Assembly: GCF_001652265.1 (NCBI RefSeq)
Contig: NZ_LWBS01000440.1
Coordinates: forward strand, 1-27,748
DNA: 27,748 nucleotides
Source of the DNA: Rhizobium leguminosarum
GTDB taxonomy: Bacteria > Pseudomonadota > Alphaproteobacteria > Rhizobiales > Rhizobiaceae
Direction of reading: 5' to 3'
Shown here: positions 14,670 to 21,910 of the stretch, piece after piece
Layout: every line of letters begins with the position of its first letter
Numbering within the stretch: the stretch's first letter is position 1
Position numbers and translations under genes: made by a program
Notes under the pieces: generated by a model
What the model saw: the letters and a program-made list of their open reading frames with translations, nothing else
The model's database searches: none
What the model was told of the DNA's origin: nothing

Positions 14670-15494
14670 GTGCTCTACCGGCGGCGTTTCACCATTCTCG
14701 GCTGTTCGTCGTCACCGGGCGTGCCGCGCATCACCGGCGACTGGGGCGCCTGCAATCCCGACAATCCGAAGAACCGGCGCACGCGCGCCGCCTTCATGGT
14801 GCAGCAATTCGCAGCGGATGGCGGGGTGACGACCGTCGTCATCGATACCGGGCCGGATTTCCGCGAGCAGATGATCAGGGCAGGTGTCGATCATGTCGAT
14901 GCGGTGCTCTACACCCATCCGCACGCCGACCATATTCATGGCATCGACGATTTGCGCGGCTATTTTCACAATACGCGCCGCCGGGTGCCGATCTTTGCCG
15001 ACCAATTTACGATGGACAGGCTGCGGGAAGCCTTCGGCTATTGCCTGGAGACGCCGCCGAGCAGCAATTATCCGCCGATCGTGCTGCCGATCGTCATCGA
15101 AAATCTCGATGAACCTCTGGAAATCCACGGCCCCGGAGGCACGATCCCGTTTCATCCGCACATCCAGCAGCACGGGGATATCCACTCTCTCGGCTTCCGT
15201 ATCGGCGATGTGGCTTACTGCAGCGATATCAGCGACTTCCCGCCGCAAACTGTCGAGAAGCTTAAAGATCTCGACGTGCTGATCATCGACGCGCTGCAAT
15301 ATACCTATCATCCGAGCCATCTGTCGCTGGAACAATCGCTCGACTGGATCGGCCGGCTGAAGCCGAAACAGGCGATCCTCACCCATATGCACACGCCGCT
15401 CGATTACGATGTGGTGATGGCTCAGACGCCGGACCATGTGGCGCCGGCGTATGACCAGATGAGCTTCGAGACCGCGGTCAGGATCGAGGCTTGA
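14670..15494 (+). CDS. MBL-fold metallohydrolase (PhnP-like)
   Basis: This is a metallo-beta-lactamase-fold hydrolase of the PhnP/lipoyltransferase-associated type, whose known members cleave cyclic phosphodiesters. The metal site is seen in LYTHPHADHIHGIDDLR (HxHxDH), later FRIGDVAYCSDISDFP (Asp) and AILTHMHTPLDYD (His). The N-terminus FTILGCSSSPGVPRITGDWG matches this group. GTG 14670 starts four bases after the tatD stop, so the genes are almost certainly one transcript. The substrate is unknown. The 274-residue length is normal. Confidence 0.9.
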   Translation: MLYRRRFTILGCSSSPGVPRITGDWGACNPDNPKNRRTRAAFMVQQFAADGGVTTVVIDTGPDFREQMIRAGVDHVDAVLYTHPHADHIHGIDDLRGYFHNTRRRVPIFADQFTMDRLREAFGYCLETPPSSNYPPIVLPIVIENLDEPLEIHGPGGTIPFHPHIQQHGDIHSLGFRIGDVAYCSDISDFPPQTVEKLKDLDVLIIDALQYTYHPSHLSLEQSLDWIGRLKPKQAILTHMHTPLDYDVVMAQTPDHVAPAYDQMSFETAVRIEA

Positions 15495-15515
15495 GCCCCG
15501 ACACTGGGTGCAGGG

Positions 15516-16124
15516 TCACTGCATATAAGGCAGAACCTCGACCGCGCCGCGGTGGATCATGTCGAGCGAGACATAGAGGATGATCAGCAGACCGACATAG
15601 GCGATCCAGCGATGGTTGTTGAGCAAGCGGGCGATCAGGTTTGCGGCGATGCCCATCAGCGCGATCGACAGGGCAAGACCGATGACCAGCACGCTCGGAT
15701 GTTCGCGTGCAGCACCGGCAACGGCCAGAACGTTGTCGAGCGACATCGAGACGTCGGCGATGACGATCTGGGTCGCCGCCTGGAAGAAGGTCTTTCTCGG
15801 CGCGCCTTCGGCACCTGCCGCTTCGTGGTTCTCGCCGTGACCGGCGCGAATCTCGCGCCACATCTTCCAGCAGACCCAGAGCAGCAGCAGGCCGCCGGCC
15901 AGTAGCAGACCGACGATCGCCAGCAGATAGACTGCAACGCTGGCAAAGAGAATACGCAGTACGGTCGCGGCCAAAATGCCGACGATGATCGCCTTGCGGC
16001 GTTGCGTGGCCTCCAGGCCGGCAGCGGCAAGACCAATAACCACGGCGTTGTCGCCGGCGAGAACGAGGTCGATAGCGATGACCTGCAGCAAAGCCGTCAG
16101 ACCGGCTGCCGTAAAGATGTCCAT
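15516..16124 (-). CDS. TerC family integral membrane protein
   Basis: TerC/YkoY/YjbE proteins are multi-pass membrane proteins; several export Mn(II). The sequence shows seven hydrophobic stretches and the paired acidic motifs in membrane segments, IDLVLAGDNAVVIGLAA near the N-terminus and VIADVSMSLDNVLAVAG in the second half. A His/Glu-rich loop (HGENHEAAGAEG) lies between the halves. ATG 16124 has GGGGA eight bases upstream; 16139 (TTG) is an alternative. A perfect palindrome TTGACGTCAA is at 16171-16180 in the upstream region and could be an operator, though no evidence links it. Metal specificity is not shown by the sequence. Confidence 0.85.
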   Translation of the reverse strand: MDIFTAAGLTALLQVIAIDLVLAGDNAVVIGLAAAGLEATQRRKAIIVGILAATVLRILFASVAVYLLAIVGLLLAGGLLLLWVCWKMWREIRAGHGENHEAAGAEGAPRKTFFQAATQIVIADVSMSLDNVLAVAGAAREHPSVLVIGLALSIALMGIAANLIARLLNNHRWIAYVGLLIILYVSLDMIHRGAVEVLPYMQ

Positions 16125-16284
16125 ATGAATTGTCCCCAATGCGTCAAAGCCGTGCTAGCGTTTCGAAGGTTTGACGTCAACCGCTGAGGGATTTCGCAGC
16201 CGGCGCAATTTGTGGCTCTGCGCATCTGATGGCAGACGACGTTATGGAACCGCAGGCGATATGGCAGAGCATCGCAATTCCCGT

Positions 16285-16309
16285 GGAACATTCAACTCAG
16301 CCACCGGTT
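16285..16309 (+). promoter_or_regulatory. EcfG-like general stress promoter
   Basis: GGAAC (16285-16289) is followed by a 16-base spacer and GGTT (16306-16309), or equally GTT after 17 bases. The consensus for alphaproteobacterial EcfG-type sigma factors is GGAAC-N16/17-CGTT. It lies about 100 bases upstream of a gene for a stress-type protein, which fits the regulon. Confidence 0.55.
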
Positions 16310-16405
16310 CTTCAGGTCAGGAAACCAGACGTCAGCCAGACTTCGGCCAGAGGTTGGCCAGACCTCGGATTGGCGGCTGGATCTGCACACCGAGAGGAGA
16401 GCCAA

Positions 16406-17083
16406 ATGGGCAGCATTTACAACGATACCAACCCGGCCTTTTCGGGCCCGACGGGTGGCAGCAGCCTTGCCGCATTCTTCGACAGCCGATCGGAGGCCGA
16501 ATCCGCCGTCTCCCGTCTTGAAGACGCGGGCGTGCCGGTTGCGAGAATAAGGCTGATGCCCGGATATGAGGCGGACAGAAAAAATGCCGGCGTCATGAGC
16601 GACGACCGCAGCGGCTTCTTCGACGCGCTGGTAGACTTCTTCTTCCCCGATGAGGATCGTGCGGTCTATGCAGAAGGGCTGCGGCGAGGCGGCTTCCTCG
16701 TCCAGGTCAATGATATCGATGACGCACTTTATGAGACAGTCCACGATATTCTGGACGACGAAGGCAGCATCGATATGGATGAGCGGGCGGATCTCTGGTC
16801 GTTGGAGGACAGACAGCAAGGCGCGTCCAATACCGGTTTTGCTGGAGCGGCCCAGGGCGGCAAAGCCTCGGAAGACCTCGCCGTGTCCGAGAGCGCATTT
16901 GATGATGCGCGCCCGGTGGCGATGCGGGACACCGCGCATGGAAGTGCCAAGGTGCGTGCCTATACCTTCCCCGACCCTGGCACCGACCCCGGCTCCAAAC
17001 AATCGGACGATGCCGATCGGCAATCGCAGGGCCAATCGCAAGGCGGATCTCACCAGAGCCAGGGTTTCCGGCGCGACCATTGA
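16406..17083 (+). CDS. General stress protein 17M/YflT-like domain protein
   Basis: The 225-residue protein has an N-terminal domain of about 120 residues: LAAFFDSRSEAESAVSRLED, GVPVARIRLMPGYEA, SGFFDALVDFFFPDEDRAVY and EGLRRGGFLVQVNDIDDALY. This matches the 'general stress protein 17M-like' alpha/beta fold found in stress-induced proteins, function unknown. The rest is a Ser/Gln/Asp-rich disordered tail ending in QSQGQSQGGSHQSQG repeats. ATG 16406 follows GAGAGGAGA and is clearly preferred over the long frame from 16229. It is probably transcribed from the EcfG-like promoter upstream and perhaps together with the gene at 17149. Confidence 0.75.
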   Translation: MGSIYNDTNPAFSGPTGGSSLAAFFDSRSEAESAVSRLEDAGVPVARIRLMPGYEADRKNAGVMSDDRSGFFDALVDFFFPDEDRAVYAEGLRRGGFLVQVNDIDDALYETVHDILDDEGSIDMDERADLWSLEDRQQGASNTGFAGAAQGGKASEDLAVSESAFDDARPVAMRDTAHGSAKVRAYTFPDPGTDPGSKQSDDADRQSQGQSQGGSHQSQGFRRDH

Positions 17084-17092
17084 TATCAGGAG

Positions 17093-17110
17093 GCCCGGCT
17101 GCAATGCCGG
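17093..17110 (+). terminator. Short hairpin between stress genes, possible weak terminator or attenuator
   Basis: CCCGGC and GCCGGG pair perfectly around a six-base TGCAAT loop, shortly after the stop of the preceding gene. The following bases are only mildly T-rich (TCTCATTTCC), so termination would be partial. Confidence 0.35.
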
Positions 17111-17148
17111 GTCTCATTTCCCTCGCTCACCTATTCGAGGACATGTCG

Positions 17149-17526
17149 ATGCAATCGTCCATCAACCGCCACGGCCTTCCACCTGACCCCGACGAACTGA
17201 TCGAGGAAGGCGATCCGCCCTTTGCCGATGCCGCGGAGCAGACCGCGCGTGAAAAGGCCGACGAGAGCCTGAACGCCCTGCAGCATGAAGTCAGGCTGCT
17301 GAATGCCCGCATCGGCCTGCTGCGCGAGGATGCAGAAGCGGCGCTGAAAGCCAAGGCGGCATCGGTCGATGCAAGCGCCCATGTCCAGCTCGGCGACTAT
17401 CCCTGGCTGAAACTTGCCGCGGCGATCGGCGCAACCTTCATTGCAGCCAGGCTGGTTCGGCGTCTTCCGCTCGGCGTGCTGCTTGCAGGATTTGCCGGTC
17501 ATATCCAGGAGGTGAGACGGCAGTGA
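17149..17526 (+). CDS. Coiled-coil protein with C-terminal membrane segment, unknown function
   Basis: The 125-residue protein has an N-terminal acidic linker (DPDELIEEGDPPFADAAEQT), a coiled coil (ESLNALQHEVRLLNARIGLL continuing to EDAEAALKAKA), and one hydrophobic C-terminal hairpin (LKLAAAIGATFIAARLVRRL, then GVLLAGFAGHI). This resembles small rhizobial inner-membrane proteins of the DUF883/DUF3618 style often linked to stress responses, but I cannot assign a family firmly. ATG 17149 has GAGG at eight bases; ATG 17143 is too close to it. It is probably co-transcribed with the upstream stress gene. Confidence 0.65.
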   Translation: MQSSINRHGLPPDPDELIEEGDPPFADAAEQTAREKADESLNALQHEVRLLNARIGLLREDAEAALKAKAASVDASAHVQLGDYPWLKLAAAIGATFIAARLVRRLPLGVLLAGFAGHIQEVRRQ

Positions 17527-17804
17527 CGGATGTGAGTGCCTGATTGCGAACGCCGCCCTTTGCGCGACATGCTCAAGAGCAAAACCACCACTGCGCGGAA
17601 GGAAATCAATGAATCGGCGCGATGTCTGAAGGCATCGACTTGGCAAGCTCCTTGAGAATCGCTTCAAGCGCATCGGCCGTCGTCTGCAGGCCGGATGACC
17701 GCGCAATTTTCATTGCCGCCCTGCAGTGAGCGGACAATTCGTCCTGCTGGACGTGATCATTCGTCGGAAATACGATGCCCGCATATTGCGACGGGTTTCC
17801 GGCT
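17527..17804. other. Intergenic stretch with a possible minus-strand gene tail
   Basis: No intact gene. On the minus strand, a frame ending at TGA 17606-17608 encodes a plausible helical tail from about 17770 (HVQQDELSAHCRAAMKIARS, then TTADALEAILKELAKSM). The only in-frame ATG is at 17713 and no ribosome-binding site is seen. The same frame upstream of 17800 is a shadow, so this is at most a short gene or fragment. Confidence 0.35.
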
Positions 17805-18110
17805 TCATCCCTGAAGCACCGGCCGAAGGTCGACCATTTCAGCCCCGATTTTAACCGCGTTTCTATCAGACGCAACTGCAAGGACATTTCGCGTCCATTC
17901 CAGCGTTTCCTCGCTTGGCAGGAACCCGCGCTTGATGGGTTCGATCTGTGCCGGATGAATGGTAAGCTTGCCACCTGAGCCCCGCGCGGGAGGCGGCCTG
18001 AGACCGCCACGCGCAGCCAGCAGCGTCGGTTTCTTGACGCGCACGGTGAAGATGTGCTCCACCTCGGCTTCGACGTTCCAGAATGCGACGAAGCTGACAA
18101 GACCGGCGCG
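17805..18110 (-). pseudogene. HpcH/HpaI aldolase / citrate lyase beta-like C-terminal remnant
   Basis: The frame encodes GGKLTIHPAQIEPIKRGFLP, SEETLEWTRNVLAVA and GAEMVDLRPVL. The 'GK..IHP.QI' turn and the 'V.G.MVD.P' end are signatures of the CitE/HpcH TIM-barrel family. Complete members are about 280-300 residues; here only about 65 match, and the end (VDLRPVLQG then TGA) looks frameshifted relative to the usual MVDRPV. The preceding residues in the same frame (SFVAFWNVEAEVEHIFTVRV) are coding-like but do not resemble this family, so two fragments may be joined. The remnant abuts the pxpA start. Confidence 0.6.
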
Positions 18111-18127
18111 AAGGGTTGACGGAAATC

Positions 18128-18907
18128 ATGACGAAAATCGATCTCAATTCTGATCTGGGGGAGGCGTTTGGACCCTGGCGCATGGGCGACGACAAGGCGA
18201 TCCTTGACGTCGTCACCAGTGCGAACATTGCATGTGGTGGCCATGCCGGAGATCCCGCGACCATGGTGGAGACGCTTACCCTGGCAAGCGAGCGGGGTGT
18301 CGTCGCCGGAGCCCATCCGGGCTTTGCAGATCGCGAGGGTTTCGGACGACGCCTGATCCCCTTGAGCATCCGGGAGGTCGAGCAGCTTGTCGCGACGCAA
18401 ACGGGAGCGCTGATGGGTGCTGCGGCTCTGGCGGGCGCCCGAGTCCGTTACATCAAGGCGCACGGCGCACTCGCCAATTGGGCGGCCGACGAACGGCCGG
18501 TCGCCGACGCCATCATCCGTGCAACCCGAGCAGTCTCTTCGGAACTCGCGATACTGGCGATCTCCGGGACAGAGCTGGTGCATGCGGCCCGCGATGCCGG
18601 CATGACCGTCTTCAGCGAGATTTTTGCTGACCGCGGCTACCTCTCCACGGGTCGGCTCGTTCCGCGCAACTTGCCGGGAGCGATGATCGATGATCCCGTG
18701 GAGGCTGCTTCGAGATTGATCGAGTATCTGTCCAGCGGCCTCATGCCGACGGTCGACGGCGTTCCGATCACTCTCGATGCGCACTCGATCTGCGTTCACG
18801 GGGACAGCCCAGGAGCGCTCGCCATGGCCGTCCACGTGCGCCAGGAACTGCAAAAGGCAGGCATCGAGGTGGCACCATTCCTCCAACCGACTAAGGAAAA
18901 CAGGTGA
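18128..18907 (+). CDS. pxpA: 5-oxoprolinase subunit A (LamB/YcsF family)
   Basis: With PxpB and PxpC this protein forms the prokaryotic 5-oxoprolinase, which hydrolyses pyroglutamate to glutamate using ATP. Family signatures are visible: MTKIDLNSDLGEAFG at the start, DVVTSANIACGGHAGDP, VVAGAHPGFADREGFGRR, VRYIKAHGALANWA, EIFADRGYLSTGRLVPR and a final ICVHGDSPGALAMA. The 259-residue length is normal. ATG 18128 places the conserved IDLNSDLGE at residue 4; the ATG at 18116 is less likely. Its stop overlaps the ATG of the small DUF1330 remnant (TGATG), then pxpB and pxpC follow on the same strand. Confidence 0.93.
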   Translation: MTKIDLNSDLGEAFGPWRMGDDKAILDVVTSANIACGGHAGDPATMVETLTLASERGVVAGAHPGFADREGFGRRLIPLSIREVEQLVATQTGALMGAAALAGARVRYIKAHGALANWAADERPVADAIIRATRAVSSELAILAISGTELVHAARDAGMTVFSEIFADRGYLSTGRLVPRNLPGAMIDDPVEAASRLIEYLSSGLMPTVDGVPITLDAHSICVHGDSPGALAMAVHVRQELQKAGIEVAPFLQPTKENR

Positions 18908-19017
18908 TGGCCAAAGGCCATCCTATCGCCGAGGTTACCGTCACCGATCCGGACGCCTATGGGACCTGCGCGCGGGCCGCGGATGCGGATTTCATTCTGA
19001 TCGAAGGTGCCGACTGA
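18907..19017 (+). pseudogene. DUF1330-like protein with internal deletion
   Basis: A 36-codon frame starts at ATG 18907, overlapping the pxpA stop. Its first part (MAKGHPIAEVTVTDPDAY) resembles the N-terminus of DUF1330 proteins (MAKGYW...V.DPE.Y), and its last part (ADADFILIEGAD) resembles their C-terminus (ADAD.IIVEG). The middle, including the conserved FL.RGG and the IEF segment, is missing. Full proteins are about 95 residues, so roughly 55-60 codons were lost in frame. The remnant is translationally placed between pxpA and pxpB. Confidence 0.6.
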
Positions 19018-19018
19018 T

Positions 19019-19726
19019 TTGTCACAGGACCCATCCGCAGCGTCCGGCAGCGTTCCGAATTACCGTCCGGTGGGCGGCCAAGCGGTGCTCGTCGAATTCG
19101 GCGCGACCATCGATAAACGGATCCACGATCAGGTCGTCAAGCTGGATGCCGCCTTGAAGGCGGCACCCTTTGAAGGATTCGTCGAAGCCGTTCCGGCCTA
19201 TGCCAGCATTCTCGTATGCTTCGATCCGCTCGTGGCCGATCACCGGACGACGGAGGCGGCCATTGCCGAGCGTCTGGCGGCTGAGGTTCCAGAGACGATT
19301 GGAGCGATGCGTGAAGTCGAAGTCTGCTACGATCCTGATCTTGCGCCCGATCTTGCCGCCGTCGCCGAGGCAAGCGGATTATCGCCGGAAGACGTTATAT
19401 CCGCCCATCTCTCCGGCGACTACAGCGTCTTCATGTACGGCTTCGCTCCAGGATATGCCTACCTTGCAGGCGTGCCCAAAGCCATTCAGCAGCCGAGGAA
19501 GCCGGCGCCTATTCGCGGCATCGCCGCCGGAAGCGTGCTGATCGCCGGTCCGCAATGCCTGGTGAGCACGCTGACTATGCCGACCGGCTGGTGGATCATC
19601 GGCCGCTCGCCGACGAAGATCCTCGACGCCGCGTCCAACGACCGTCCGTTCCTTTTCGACGTCGGCGACGCGGTGCGTTTCCGCCGCATATCGAGGGCCG
19701 AATTCGACGCGAGGTGCCCCGCATGA
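19019..19726 (+). CDS. pxpB: 5-oxoprolinase subunit B (KipI / allophanate hydrolase subunit 1 family)
   Basis: PxpB pairs with PxpC in pyroglutamate hydrolysis; the family also includes the kinase inhibitor KipI. Diagnostic segments are YRPVGGQAVLVEFGATID, VPAYASILVCFDPL, YDPDLAPDLAAVAEASGLS, VFMYGFAPGYAYLAGVPKAI, PAPIRGIAAGSVLIAGPQCL and MPTGWWIIGRSPTKIL. The start is uncertain: TTG 19019 directly follows the DUF1330 stop and has GAAGG (19003-19007) at a slightly long 11-base spacing, while GTG 19007 would overlap the remnant. It ends in ATGA shared with pxpC. Confidence 0.9.
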   Translation: MSQDPSAASGSVPNYRPVGGQAVLVEFGATIDKRIHDQVVKLDAALKAAPFEGFVEAVPAYASILVCFDPLVADHRTTEAAIAERLAAEVPETIGAMREVEVCYDPDLAPDLAAVAEASGLSPEDVISAHLSGDYSVFMYGFAPGYAYLAGVPKAIQQPRKPAPIRGIAAGSVLIAGPQCLVSTLTMPTGWWIIGRSPTKILDAASNDRPFLFDVGDAVRFRRISRAEFDARCPA

Positions 19727-20685
19727 GCGAAGCTGTCCTTGCCATCAACTTCGCGGGTCCTCACGTCGCGGTCCAGGACGGAGGACGTCACGGATTGATG
19801 CGGTATGGCGTTCCGGCCTCCGGTCCGATGGACAGGACCTCGTTTGCCGCCGCCAACGCCGCCGTCGGCAATCCTGCCGGTCAGCCGGCAATCGAAGTCT
19901 CCATGGGCGGCCTGGTTCTCGACTGCCTGTCGGGGGACATTACATTCGCCGTCGCCGGAGGAGGCTTCATCGTAGAGCATGCCGGCGACAAGCGCGGCGC
20001 ATGGATGGTCGCCACCTTGAGGGCCGGGGAGCGGCTGGCGATCCGTGGGGGATACTGGGGAAGCTGGACGTATCTGGCCTTCGCCGGTCATATCGAGGCG
20101 AAGACCTGGCTGGGCAGCATGTCGACTCACAGTCTCTCCGGCCTCGGCGGCGGGCGCCTTGCAGCCGGACAGACGCTCACCGTCGCCGATCCGGACGTGC
20201 GGGATGATCGACATGGTCCGATCACATGTCCGGTCATCGCAAGACCGCGATCCGAGCTACGTGTGGTGGTCGGCCCGCAGGATCGGTTCTTCTCGAAAGA
20301 AACCTTGTCGAATTTCCTTTCGTCGCCTTTCCGCCTGAGCGACGCCTATGACCGCATGGGCGTACGCCTCCAAGGTCCGTCGCTTGCGCCAAGTGCGGCG
20401 CTGGACATGCCATCGGAAGCGATCGTGCGGGGCTCAGTGCAGGTCGCCGGAGACGGTGTTCCCACCATTCTGCTGGCCGACCACCAGACGACCGGAGGAT
20501 ATCCCAAGATCGCCACGGTGGTGGATTCGGATCTGGACGCTTTCGTCCAGTTGCGCCCACGTGACCATGTCGGCTTCCTGGCCGTGACGCCGCAGCAGGC
20601 GATCGAGCACATCCGGCTTCGGGCTGCGACGATGTCCCGTTACCTCGCGGCGGTCCGCGAGGGGACTTGGAAGACCCGAATATAG
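19723..20685 (+). CDS. pxpC: 5-oxoprolinase subunit C (KipA / allophanate hydrolase subunit 2 family)
   Basis: This subunit completes the 5-oxoprolinase set. It contains the family's VQDGGRHGLMRYGVPASGPMD opening (split here as VQDGGRHGLMRYG and VPASGPMD), NAAVGNPAGQPAIEVSMGG, GYWGSWTYLAFAGHI, RVVVGPQDRFFS, SDAYDRMGVRLQGPSL, and the characteristic ILLADHQTTGGYPKIATVV end domain. The ATG at 19723 overlaps the pxpB stop by the ATGA arrangement, indicating translational coupling. The 320-residue length is typical. No transporter gene for pyroglutamate lies beside the set in this window. Confidence 0.93.
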   Translation: MSEAVLAINFAGPHVAVQDGGRHGLMRYGVPASGPMDRTSFAAANAAVGNPAGQPAIEVSMGGLVLDCLSGDITFAVAGGGFIVEHAGDKRGAWMVATLRAGERLAIRGGYWGSWTYLAFAGHIEAKTWLGSMSTHSLSGLGGGRLAAGQTLTVADPDVRDDRHGPITCPVIARPRSELRVVVGPQDRFFSKETLSNFLSSPFRLSDAYDRMGVRLQGPSLAPSAALDMPSEAIVRGSVQVAGDGVPTILLADHQTTGGYPKIATVVDSDLDAFVQLRPRDHVGFLAVTPQQAIEHIRLRAATMSRYLAAVREGTWKTRI

Positions 20686-20781
20686 GTTGATGAACTGAAG
20701 GGCAGGGCGGCGATAGACGCTTGGAGCTGCCATCAGCTCGAAGTACTGTTCAGGAAAATCCAGTTTCAGTTCGGGGGCATC

Positions 20782-21474
20782 ATGGATTTTCTAAATGTCG
20801 CGGCGATCGTCTTCTTCCTTCTCGTCTGGGTGGCGGTCGAGCCTTTGATGGCAGCGGGATGGCCGAGAAGGAATGACAGCCTTTCCATTGATATGGTGCG
20901 CGTTCGCACCGCCTGGATGCGGGAGGTCCTGACCCGAGACAACAACTTCATCGGCGACGCCGCGATCCTCGGGCACACGATCAATTCGGCGTCCTTCTTC
21001 GGCTCCGCCAATCTCATTGTCATCGTCGGGCTCAGCGGCGCGCTGTTCATGGAGCCGAACTATGGATCGGGTGGCGGCCTGATCGCGATGTTTGCGGCCC
21101 AGGATCCGGCGTGGTTTTTCCAGTGCAAGGTCCTCCTGATCATGGCGACGCTGCTGCGGGGACTATCCGATTTCATCTGGGCGGTCCGGCAGATCAACTA
21201 TTGCCTGGCGGCGATCGGGGCGAGCCCATCCCGCGATGAGGAGAGGGACATCGGCGGCTGGACGAACGCCCTGACCCTGGTTTTGAACCCTGCGCTTCGA
21301 TCGTTCAGCGTCGGCGTCCGGTCTTACTACTTCACCTTCGCAGCCGCCTTCTGGTTCCTCGGGCCGATCCCCTTCGCTGTTGCCACCATCCTCAGCGTCG
21401 GCATTTTGATCTGGCGTCAATCCTGGTCGGATGCTGCGAAAGGGATCATGGCCATACGCAAGCTGCTTGACTAA
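20782..21474 (+). CDS. DUF599 family membrane protein
   Basis: The 230-residue membrane protein has four or more hydrophobic segments: FLNVAAIVFFLLVWVAVEPL, ANLIVIVGLSGALFMEP, CKVLLIMATLLRGLSDFIWA and TFAAAFWFLGPIPFAVATIL. The charged motif VRTAWMREVLTRDNNFIGDA and the segment RQINYCLAAIGASP, LNPALRSFSVGVRSYYF match the DUF599 family, for which no function is established. ATG 20782 follows a GGGGG run at about five bases. It lies 96 bp after pxpC on the same strand, with an unrelated broken LysR gene downstream. Confidence 0.8.
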   Translation: MDFLNVAAIVFFLLVWVAVEPLMAAGWPRRNDSLSIDMVRVRTAWMREVLTRDNNFIGDAAILGHTINSASFFGSANLIVIVGLSGALFMEPNYGSGGGLIAMFAAQDPAWFFQCKVLLIMATLLRGLSDFIWAVRQINYCLAAIGASPSRDEERDIGGWTNALTLVLNPALRSFSVGVRSYYFTFAAAFWFLGPIPFAVATILSVGILIWRQSWSDAAKGIMAIRKLLD

Positions 21475-21528
21475 AGCCAAGTATTAGGCTGGGCTTGAAC
21501 AGAAGCGGCATCTTAATGGCGGTATCAG

Positions 21529-21897
21529 ATGGATCGTCTCGAAGCGATGCGCATATTGCTGGCCGTCGTCGACGCCGGGATCATCTTCAACAAGCGAACA
21601 TTTTTCTGGACGTTTGACGTCGACGGCACGCCGATAGAGGCGGTGCCTCGCAACCGGCTTGAGGTGAATACCGCGGCAAACTGTGTTGCGGCGGCCGTCG
21701 GCGGGGCGGGGATCGCGCGACTGTTCGACTATCAGATTCCAGACGAGCTGGCGTCCGGCGCGCTCGTTCCCATCCTCCGCGATTTCGACGGCCGACCCCA
21801 GCCCATTCATATCGTCTACGCACGACAGGGGCTTCTCGCGTTGAAGGTGCGTGCTTTCGTCGACTGGGCACTGCTGCGGCTGCGCGCATCCTCATGA
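21529..21897 (+). pseudogene. LysR-family regulator with large in-frame internal deletion
   Basis: The product is 122 residues, against about 300 for the family. Its first 17 residues (MDRLEAMRILLAVVDAG) match the start of a LysR DNA-binding domain. Directly after, IIFNKRTFFWTFDVDGTPIE and then NRLEVNTAANCVAAAVGGAG, LASGALVPILRDF and GLLALKVRAFVDWALLRLR are the C-terminal half of the LysR effector domain. The recognition helix, linker and first effector subdomain (about 175 codons) are missing with the frame kept. It cannot bind DNA in the normal way. The join is near 21576-21580. It is convergent with the interrupted hydrolase gene, whose regulator it may once have been. Confidence 0.8.
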
Positions 21898-21910
21898 AGA
21901 TAATCAAACA

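Noticed and set aside
16171..16180. TTGACGTCAA palindrome as a defined operator
   Set aside because: A 10-bp palindrome in a divergent intergenic region is suggestive only; no known regulator consensus was matched, so it is only mentioned under the TerC gene.
17606..18886. 426-residue minus-strand ORF
   Set aside because: Most of it is antisense to pxpA. Only the last 40-50 residues (below 17800) look protein-like, and these are described in the gap entry.
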